A stretch of DNA of 5,808 nucleotides, taken from Planctomycetaceae bacterium UBA4655. Lineage in GTDB: Bacteria > Planctomycetota > Planctomycetia > Pirellulales > UBA1268. The position numbers and the translations under genes were made by a program. The notes under the pieces are model-generated. The model saw only the letters and a program-made list of their open reading frames with translations. It had not been told where the DNA came from and searched no databases. The stretch lies in NCBI GenBank assembly GCA_002405515.1, contig DHLZ01000166.1:1-5808 (forward strand), in the 5' to 3' direction. Position 1 is the first letter of the stretch, and each line of letters begins with the position of its first letter. This document shows, in pieces, positions 1 to 5,247 of the stretch.

Positions 1-2
1 GC

Positions 3-1595
3 CTCTGGGGCCCGGTCTGCGTGAACACGCTCCATTACGGGCGGCTGTTCAACGTCAACCAGAAGGTCCGCGAGGAGCTCGACGTCAACATCCCGAAACT
101 CCTCGCCACGGCGAACCCGGTGCAGACCAAGCAGATCGTCGCCACCGGCGAGGCGATGCGGGCCGTTGCCACGGCGTATGACCGCAGTCACCGCGACGTG
201 TTTCGCGCGGGGATGCGGCTCAAGGAGATCCAGGGGCCGTTCGGGATCGCGGACACCGACACCGTGCCGGGGATGCCGTTCAACGCCTTCCAGTGGGTCG
301 TCACCGACATCGAATCGACCGAGGCGGCCACCTTCGCGCTCGCCGAGGCGCAGCGGCGGGAGATGCTGCCGGAGGAGACGGAGCGGATCGCCATCAAGGG
401 AAAGAAGATCCATCCTCCCTCCAAGACCGATGCCGTGCTCAAGGCGGCAGCCAAGCGGGTCGCCGAGGCCCTGGAGAAGGGCGAGGCCACGACGGGCCTG
501 GTCCAGGTCGCGTTGAACAAGGGGCTGGAGAAGACCGGCTTCCCGGTGGCGTTGGTCGCCGACGGCGAGGCTCCACCCGCGCTGTTCGATGCCGCGACAG
601 CCTGCACCGCCGTCGCGGCGCAGGCGACGGTCGAGTGGCTGGTGGAAGCCGATCCCGACCTCGCGAAACTGCTCGACCCCGCCCGGAAGGGGGCGCACGA
701 GCGGGCGAAGCGGATCGCCGCCCGCTGGTATGCGGAGTCGGCCGTGCCCACCGCGCCGGTCTGGCAGGGGGTTTACCAGGCCTCCACGGTGTCGCACGCG
801 GACCTGAAGAAGTCGGCGACGCTGCCGGCACCCACCAAGGCGACCGACGTGGATGCACTCGCCATGGGGCCAGCCGGCTGCCTGTACCGGATCGTCCCTG
901 GATTCCGCGGTCTGTTCACCGACAAGGAGTCGGCCAAGGAACGGCTCGCCGATGGCCTGTTTCGCCAGATCGCCTACCGGCTCGTCGTGCTCCAGGACCA
1001 GAACGGCCAGTGGTCGAGCGCCGGCAACCAGTTCCTCTCGTCCGCTCTCGAAGCCCTGAACATCGCCCGCATGGCATCCGAACAGCATGCCGCGCTCAAC
1101 CGGGATCCCGGCAAGATCAATCTGCCCGATCCGCTGCCGTATGAGACGCTGCTCGCGCTGCGGCTGCCCCGCGTCCTGCCCTCGGGAGCCGTCCATCCCG
1201 ACGCGGCCGCGTTCGCCACGCTTTCGAGCCTCGTGTTTCTCGTCGATGGCCTGGAGAAGCCGGTGAGCCTGGAGGGAATCCCCATCCACCCCACGGCCTC
1301 GACCGAGCCGGCAGCCGCGCCTTCGACCGAGCCGAAAAAGGACCCGGCGGACGCTGCGCCGCCACCGGTTCCGTGGGCCGCGCCCGCCGATGCGGCCCGG
1401 AGCGTCGCCCGTCCGAACGCGGCGTTGCCGGCGCTGGTGGACGCGGCGACGGCGTCAGCCAACTCCGCGATCACCAACCCGCCCCCCGCAGTCGCTGCGC
1501 CGGCCGGCAAACCACCGGCCAAGCCCGAGAAGAAAACCGACGACGACGACGTGGGCACGTTCGAGGATCTGCTGACGCCCGGCGCGACGAAGTGA
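3..1595 (+). CDS. Hypothetical protein, 5' end outside the window, with Pro/Ala-rich linker and acidic C-terminal tail
   Basis: I do not recognise this protein. The frame is open to the left edge. The first possible start is a GTG at 21, but the in-frame codons before it read LWGPVC and continue smoothly into VNTLHYGRLFNVN, and no clear ribosome-binding site precedes it, so 21 is probably an internal valine. Counting from 21 there are 524 residues. Residues 1-420 look like a soluble, mostly helical globular region with charged Ala/Glu/Lys-rich stretches (about 100-170 and 205-240), and I see no membrane segment. Residues about 424-505 form a low-complexity Pro/Ala/Thr linker. The protein ends with KKTDDDD and the tail VGTFEDLLTPGATK. 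A linker plus a short acidic-hydrophobic tail could be a docking peptide, but that is inference. It stops at 1593-1595, 29 bases from the convergent amidase remnant. Reading frame and codon bias make a real gene very likely; the function is unknown. Confidence 0.8.
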   Translation, partial: LWGPVCVNTLHYGRLFNVNQKVREELDVNIPKLLATANPVQTKQIVATGEAMRAVATAYDRSHRDVFRAGMRLKEIQGPFGIADTDTVPGMPFNAFQWVVTDIESTEAATFALAEAQRREMLPEETERIAIKGKKIHPPSKTDAVLKAAAKRVAEALEKGEATTGLVQVALNKGLEKTGFPVALVADGEAPPALFDAATACTAVAAQATVEWLVEADPDLAKLLDPARKGAHERAKRIAARWYAESAVPTAPVWQGVYQASTVSHADLKKSATLPAPTKATDVDALAMGPAGCLYRIVPGFRGLFTDKESAKERLADGLFRQIAYRLVVLQDQNGQWSSAGNQFLSSALEALNIARMASEQHAALNRDPGKINLPDPLPYETLLALRLPRVLPSGAVHPDAAAFATLSSLVFLVDGLEKPVSLEGIPIHPTASTEPAAAPSTEPKKDPADAAPPPVPWAAPADAARSVARPNAALPALVDAATASANSAITNPPPAVAAPAGKPPAKPEKKTDDDDVGTFEDLLTPGATK

Positions 1596-1605
1596 CGGAG
1601 CGGCA

Positions 1606-1619
1606 CCGTCGTCCGACGG
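1606..1619. terminator. Possible bidirectional terminator hairpin between convergent genes
   Basis: CCGTCG-TC-CGACGG is a perfect inverted repeat with 6-base arms in the 29-base gap between two convergent stop codons. The 2-base loop is too tight, so about five pairs would form in practice. No T-run follows on either strand, so it is not a classic intrinsic terminator. In DNA this GC-rich, short inverted repeats arise easily by chance. Confidence 0.2.
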
Positions 1620-1624
1620 CTCGC

Positions 1625-2163
1625 TCACCGGTTCTCGATCGCCGCCATCGCCGCCAGCACGACCGCCTCGCCGCCACCCGGCGCGGCGATCACCTGCACT
1701 CCAACCGGCAGCCCCCGACTGCCACGGTCCGCGGCCGCGGCGGCGGCGAGCACGGGATCGGCTGACCGGGGCCGGATCGCTTCCTCGTCGGGCCGCACCT
1801 CGGTCACGGGCACGGCCCCCGCCGCGAGGTCGAGCAGATTCGCGAGGAAGCAGGGCATCGCCGCGAGCACGAGCCGAGCGGCGGTTCCGTGCCGCAGTGC
1901 CGGCAGCGCCGACACGGGGCAGACGATCGCATCGCAGCCGGAGACGAGCCGGGTGAACCGCGCTCGCAGCGCCTCGCGGGCCGCGACGAGGCCCGCCAAG
2001 TCCCGCGCCGTCCGCGGCCCGGTCCGCAGCAATGCCTCCGACTCGATGCGGCTGCCGACGAGCCGGGCCAAGGGATAGCCCGGCCAACGGCACTTTCGCA
2101 ACGTCCTCGGGGCTGGCGGCGCGCCCTTGAGCAGCGAAAGCGGGCATTTCGGGCAGCTCGAAC
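1625..2163 (-). pseudogene. Amidase-signature family hydrolase, C-terminal remnant truncated by an IS91-type element
   Basis: Amidase-signature enzymes hydrolyse amide bonds with a Ser-cisSer-Lys triad located in the N-terminal and middle regions. Only the C-terminal part is present here, about 180 residues of a usual 450-500. Matching blocks, in order, are a helical stretch with LLRTGPRTARDLAGLVAARE, then GCDAIVCPVSALPAL, then FLANLLDLAAGAVPV, then EVRPDEEA, and near the end GLPVGVQVIA (about 1685-1714), followed by a terminal helix and a TGA at 1625-1627. The Gly/Ser-rich signature and all three catalytic residues are missing. The frame runs on past 2163 into the IS, so an ORF from an ATG at 2191 exists, but its first ten codons are IS sequence. 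The segment around 2060-2160 (including a CPKC) matches the family poorly, so the first amidase codons there, or a frameshift there, are uncertain. The remnant is almost certainly non-functional. Confidence 0.72.
2160..2163. other. IS91-type target tetranucleotide (GAAC on plus, GTTC on minus)
   Basis: Reading the transposase strand, the element's 3' side runs ...GGCAACGG then GTTC. IS91-family elements are known to insert with their origin end (oriIS) against GTTC or CTTG, and they do not duplicate the target. This fixes the likely element boundary at 2164. Four bases alone are weak evidence; the neighbouring hairpin, the shared end motif and the start of amidase-like sequence just beyond give it weight. 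Confidence 0.5.
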
Positions 2164-2199
2164 CCGTTGCCATGATCGCCCCGCACCCCACTGCGGTGG
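2164..2199 (-). repeat. Presumed oriIS end: hairpin next to the 3' terminus
   Basis: On the minus strand CCGCA-GTGGGG-TGCGG (2196 down to 2181) can form a 5-pair hairpin. An overlapping, mutually exclusive alternative is CCAC-CGCA-GTGG (2199 down to 2188). The sequence GGCGATCATGGCAACGG then leads to GTTC. HUH transposases recognise hairpins in single-stranded DNA a short distance from the nick, so position and structure fit an origin end. Function is inferred from location; no cleavage site can be read from sequence alone. Confidence 0.5.
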
Positions 2200-2220
2200 C
2201 GTTTTTGTCGCCTCGGCACA

Positions 2221-2243
2221 GACCGGCTCCCAGTCCGCCGGTC
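2221..2243. repeat. Hairpin in the IS 3' non-coding region
   Basis: GACCGGC, a 9-base loop, then GCCGGTC gives a perfect 7-pair stem between the transposase stop and the presumed origin end. It has no T-run on either strand. It may be part of the origin-end structure or a transcription stop for the transposase message; I cannot separate these. Confidence 0.4.
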
Positions 2244-2264
2244 CCGGGGCTTCGGTGCCTCGCG

Positions 2265-2280
2265 TCTGACGCCGGTCAGA
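2265..2280 (-). repeat. Perfect hairpin overlapping the transposase stop codon
   Basis: On the minus strand TCTGAC-CGGC-GTCAGA forms six pairs with a four-base loop and contains the TGA stop (2278-2276). A compact stem at the stop codon could end transcription or protect the mRNA end, but no U-tract follows, so an intrinsic terminator call is weak. Confidence 0.35.
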
Positions 2281-3880
2281 GGCTATGGATGTCGATCGCG
2301 GGCAGCTCGTCGGGTGAGGCCTGAAAGATCTCGCGATCGTCGTGCACCTGCACGAGCTCGCCCCACTCGGTGGGCGGGCCACGAGCCGGCGCGAGCGGAG
2401 GCGGTTCGATCGGTTCTCCCAAATGTGTGAGGATCTTCCGGATCGGGCCCGGCTCCGTGATGAACGCGATCAGCCGAATGTCCCCGCCGCAGTTCGGGCA
2501 CTCCAGTGGAAACTCCTCCCCCATCCGCGCCATGAGCTTCGCCCAGGCAATGCGCGAGGTGTCATGTGAGCGTTGCTTTTGATGTGCGTGAGCCGCGTCG
2601 CAGCAGCCTCCCGTGCCGTTCCCGTCACGCGCGAGCCCGTTCGCCTCGGCCTCTTGCCGCTTGCGGATGTTGCCGATCGCGAGCGCCGTGACGGCGGGCC
2701 TGAGCGGGTGATTCGGCGCAAGCACCCCGTGATACCGGTTCCGGTGCCTCCTTGGCGGCGGCACGAGATCGGCGAGCCGGTCCAAAAACTCAAACGGCGA
2801 GAGTTCGACGACGCCATTGGCTCCTGACCGCGTGGACTTTCGCGAGCGGCCCGGGCCGACCCAGGTGGCGGCTTTGTGCCTGGGCAGTGCGTAACGGATG
2901 CGACTGATGCGGCCGCTTGCGTCGCGGGTCACGGAGAGTCGCTCGAGCGCGAACGGCGGCCGGGCGCAATACCGCAGCAGGTGCTCGAGACTGTGAAAAT
3001 AGCTCGGCACATCGCGGTCGATGAGGGCGATCCGCACACTCGCGTCTACCGAAAACCCGCTGTTCTCCCAGGTGAGCATGTCGGCGGCCGCCTCGGCGTC
3101 GAGGAGGCGCGTGCGTTTGAGCCAGCGGATCAGGCGGCGTCGCACCCGCTCGGTGACCGCGGCCAGGTCGCTCTGCGTGATCGGTCGTGCGGGCAGGAAC
3201 GCCGGCGGCGCGTCGCTCGCAGACCCAGTTGCAGGCGGCATGAAGACGCCGTCGGTGACGCAGGCGTGCAGATGCACGTGGCGGTTGAGGGCCGAGCCGA
3301 AGCGGTGCAGGAAGGAGACGGCCCCGAGCCGCGGGCGGGCGGCAGTGGCAGTCTTGGCTGCCGGTGTCGCGCCTGCGGCAGCGCAGGGCAGTCGCTCGAT
3401 CTCGGCAAGAAAAATCTTCGTGAGGGCGGAGACGGCCTCGGGCCGATCAGCGAGGAAGCCCCGTAGCCGCTTCGGCACGGAGATCACCCACTGTCGCACG
3501 GGCACCGTTGGAATCACGTGATCGACAAGATGCGAGGCGGTCTGCGCCATGTGCCGACCGTTGCACGACGGGCACACCCCGCGTCCCTTGCACGAAAACG
3601 CGATCACAAACCCCTGGCCGCAGCCCGTGCAGAGAGCACGGCCGAATCCGAAGCAGAGGATGCCGCACTCGAGATACGCGCGGAGTTCCTCCTCGACGTA
3701 GCCCGGCACGGGCCGCTCCGCCTGGTCACGCCACTCCAGCCAACTCTCGAGGTTGTCGGAGACGATCTTGTGGAGCGGAGTCTTTTCGGGGCGGCGACGC
3801 TCGTAGCGGCGGCGTGGTGCCGGGCCGGCATGCGGCCGGAGGCGGGGCCGCGCAGGAAACCCGCAGAGGGCAGCGACCAT
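2276..3880 (-). CDS. IS91-family transposase (HUH nuclease with N-terminal zinc-binding domain)
   Basis: This rolling-circle transposase nicks one strand at the origin end and attaches to DNA through tyrosine. Numbering is from the ATG at 3878-3880 (534 residues). The N-terminal zinc-binding domain has CTGC at 84-87, C97 in AFSCKGRG and CPSC at 103-106. Next come VRQWVISVPKRLR (about 128-140), the metal-binding HVHLH at 201-205 followed by ACVTDGVF, and LLRYCARPPFALERL (about 301-315) with the likely catalytic Y304. PPPRRHRNRYHGVLAPN and a C-terminal CPNCGG (461-466) plus IRKILTHLGEP complete the usual order. It is full length and uninterrupted. A TTG at 3905-3907 would add nine codons but lies in the presumed 5' end motif, so I prefer the ATG; neither has a visible ribosome-binding site. 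Where many family members have Y-x3-Y, P308 replaces the second Tyr, as in single-tyrosine ISCR-like enzymes (my alignment by eye). Identity as an IS91-type transposase is secure. Confidence 0.93.
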   Translation of the reverse strand: MVAALCGFPARPRLRPHAGPAPRRRYERRRPEKTPLHKIVSDNLESWLEWRDQAERPVPGYVEEELRAYLECGILCFGFGRALCTGCGQGFVIAFSCKGRGVCPSCNGRHMAQTASHLVDHVIPTVPVRQWVISVPKRLRGFLADRPEAVSALTKIFLAEIERLPCAAAGATPAAKTATAARPRLGAVSFLHRFGSALNRHVHLHACVTDGVFMPPATGSASDAPPAFLPARPITQSDLAAVTERVRRRLIRWLKRTRLLDAEAAADMLTWENSGFSVDASVRIALIDRDVPSYFHSLEHLLRYCARPPFALERLSVTRDASGRISRIRYALPRHKAATWVGPGRSRKSTRSGANGVVELSPFEFLDRLADLVPPPRRHRNRYHGVLAPNHPLRPAVTALAIGNIRKRQEAEANGLARDGNGTGGCCDAAHAHQKQRSHDTSRIAWAKLMARMGEEFPLECPNCGGDIRLIAFITEPGPIRKILTHLGEPIEPPPLAPARGPPTEWGELVQVHDDREIFQASPDELPAIDIHSL

Positions 3881-3904
3881 GGGCGGACCGGCGAGTGGAC
3901 GGGG

Positions 3905-3921
3905 CAAGTGATCGCCCGTAC
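3905..3921 (-). repeat. Presumed terIS (5') end motif of the IS91-type element
   Basis: On the minus strand the sequence reads TACGGGCGATCACTTG. Its GGGCGATCA is identical to the 9-mer 8-16 bases inside the opposite end (2173-2181), in the same orientation relative to the minus strand. Shared short sequences at the two ends are expected if one enzyme recognises both. The precise terminus is not determined. Confidence 0.4.
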
Positions 3922-3922
3922 A

Positions 3923-4150
3923 CTACTCGTGGGATGCCGCCCCCCGCCAGCAGGCCCCCGTCCACGCGACTCGCCGCGCGTCACGGCGCGGGCACCGGGC
4001 CAGTTCCACCGAATCGAGCCGCCGCAGGTCGGACAGTTCGACCGGCCCGGCATGGCGGGCCAGGGCCGCGGCGACGTCGGCGTCGAGCGAGGCGAAGCCG
4101 GGCAACCGCAGCGTGCGGCGATGCGACGCGAGCGCCGCTGCCACCTCGGG
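3923..4150 (-). pseudogene. Remnant of a planctomycete-type leucine-rich-like repeat protein
   Basis: Reading leftward from 4150, the codons give P-E-VAAALASHRRTLRLPGFASL, then DADVAAALARHAGPVELSDL, then RRLDSVELAR. This is about two and a half units of a repeat of roughly 22 residues with the pattern 'A-AALA-H---L-L-GL-SL'. I know that pattern from multi-repeat, often secreted or cytoplasmic, planctomycete proteins of unclear function. Codons before 4150 in this frame (RVHAPRPG and Pro/Gly-rich sequence) no longer match, so the N-terminal side is lost at the junction with cheA. After about 3995 the sequence (CPRRDARR...) leaves the repeat pattern and reaches a TAG at 3923-3925, right at the IS end. 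A GTG at 4142-4144 could start a 73-residue ORF but has the look of an internal valine. Family call is by pattern only. Confidence 0.5.
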
Positions 4151-4156
4151 CCCGGG
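4148..4156. other. Breakpoint between repeat-protein remnant and truncated cheA
   Basis: Minus-strand repeat-protein similarity stops at about 4150 and plus-strand CheA similarity starts at about 4153. The junction lies in GGGCCCGGG, which contains overlapping GGGCCC and CCCGGG palindromes. None of the three plus frames before 4153 encodes the expected CheA phosphotransfer, dimerisation or N-box sequence, so this is a true sequence join and not a frameshift. It could be a genomic rearrangement at a short homology or an assembly chimera. Confidence 0.5.
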
Positions 4157-5247
4157 CCGTGGGGCGTGGACTCGTGGCCCGCCAGGTGGCCGACCAGCTC
4201 TCGGAGCTCGAGCTCCTCGAATTTCTGTTCCTCCCCGGCTTCTCCACCAAGGACCAGGTGACGGAAATCTCCGGCCGCGGCGTCGGGCTCGATGTGGTGC
4301 AGAGCATGGTCAAGGCGGTGGGGGGCAGCGTCCGCGTCGCCTCGCAGCCGGGCCGGCAGACCGTGTTCACGCTGCAACTGCCGATCACCATGTCGGTGAT
4401 CCGCGCCCTGCTGGTGGACGTCGGCGGGGAACCGTACGCCTTCCCGCTGACACGGATCGACCACATCCTGTACTGCCCGCACGCCGCCATCCGCACCGTC
4501 GAGGGCCGGCAGTACTTCGATCGCGACGGCGTCTCGATCGGTCTCGTCCTCGCGGCGCAGATCCTCGAGACCGAGGTCGGCCCGCCGGCCGATCCCATGC
4601 CGGTGGTGGTGATCAGCGACCGCGGTCAGCAGTTCGGGATGATCGTCGACGCCTTCCGGGGGGAGCGCGACCTCGAGGTCCGGCCGCTCGACCCGCGGCT
4701 GGGCAAGGTCCGCGACGTCAACAGTGCGTCGCTCCTCGAGAACGGCGACCCGGTGCTGATCGTGGATGTCGAGGATCTCGTCCGCTCGATCGACAACGTC
4801 CTCCTCGGCCGGCGACTGACCCGGGTGGAGTTCGAACGGATCGCCGAGGAGGCCCGGCGCCGGAAGCGGGTGCTGGTGGTCGACGACTCGATCACGGTCC
4901 GGGAACTGGAACGGCAGCTGCTCCAGGCCCGGGGCTACGCCGTCGACGTGGCGGTCGACGGCATGGACGGCTGGAACGCGATCCGCACCACCCGCTACGA
5001 CCTCGTCGTCACCGACGTCGACATGCCGCGGATGGACGGCATCGGCCTCGTCGGGCTGGTGCGGGCCGATCCGGCCCGCCGCGACGTGCCGATCGTGATC
5101 GTCTCGTACAAGGACCGGGAGGAGGACCGGCTCCGGGGTCTCGACGCCGGGGCGAACCGCTACCTGACGAAAAGCAGTTTCCACGACGAGACGTTCGTCG
5201 ATACGATCGTGGACCTGATCGGCGAGCCGCTGGAGTCGCAGGGATGA
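4153..5247 (+). pseudogene. cheA: Hybrid CheA-type histidine kinase-receiver (WspE-like), N-terminal half missing
   Basis: CheA kinases sit with chemoreceptors and CheW at the membrane and pass phosphate to response regulators. The remaining 364 residues, counted from 4153, begin RAVGRGLVARQVADQLSELE, then LPGFST, the ATP-lid G2 box GRGVG at 41-45, and the end of the ATPase domain. A CheW-like coupling domain follows (about 77-217), then a receiver domain (about 240-355) with D244-D245, phospho-acceptor D288 (codon 5014-5016) in VVTDVDMPRMDG, and K340 in YLTK. Missing are the His-containing P1 domain, dimerisation helices, N-box and G1 box, roughly half of a CheA-receiver hybrid. The frame stays open far to the left, but those codons are antisense to the transposase and Arg/Pro-rich, not CheA. 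GTG codons at 4159 or 4174 could start a CheW-receiver fragment, with no clear ribosome-binding site. The stop overlaps the cheB start, as in wspE-wspF operons. Confidence 0.88.

Larger units (their letters stand above)
2164..3921 (-). mobile_element. IS91-family (HUH rolling-circle) insertion sequence, apparently complete
   Basis: The element is about 1.76 kb, within the usual 1.5-1.8 kb range for this family. It holds one intact Y2/Y1-type transposase gene on the minus strand. The 3' boundary at 2164 is set by the GTTC target and by a hairpin 17 bases inside. The 5' boundary near 3921 is less certain. It rests on the motif GGGCGATCA (minus strand), which occurs at both presumed ends (2173-2181 and 3909-3917), and on repeat-protein-like coding sequence that resumes just outside. 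No terminal inverted repeats of the cut-and-paste kind and no target duplication are visible, as expected. The flanking genes on the two sides do not belong together, so this is not a simple insertion into one gene. The exact left end is inferred. Confidence 0.78.

Noticed and set aside
293..1144. A 283-codon plus-strand ORF inside the first gene
   Set aside because: Composition is Gly/Arg-rich and typical of an out-of-frame reading; the 3-1595 frame has much more protein-like content.
974..1606. Minus-strand ORF of 210 codons over the end of the first gene
   Set aside because: Ser/Ala/Gly-rich antisense reading of the Pro/Ala linker; no domain and no ribosome-binding site.
2130..2160. CPKC near the start of the amidase-frame ORF as a zinc ribbon
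   Set aside because: Only one CxxC is present with no properly spaced partner, and the reading frame there is itself uncertain.
2342..3521. Several plus-strand ORFs of 70-196 codons across the transposase
   Set aside because: All are antisense to a clearly recognisable, intact IS91-family transposase.
3508..4152. Continuous plus-strand frame running into the CheA fragment, seemingly a new N-terminal domain
   Set aside because: It is antisense to the transposase and the repeat remnant, is Arg/Pro/Ala-rich without any domain pattern, and is open only because stop codons are rare in such GC-rich DNA.
3604..5184. A 526-codon minus-strand ORF opposite the CheA and CheW region
   Set aside because: It mirrors the CheA-receiver frame on the other strand, with His/Asp/Arg-rich composition and no recognisable domain; a GC-driven shadow.
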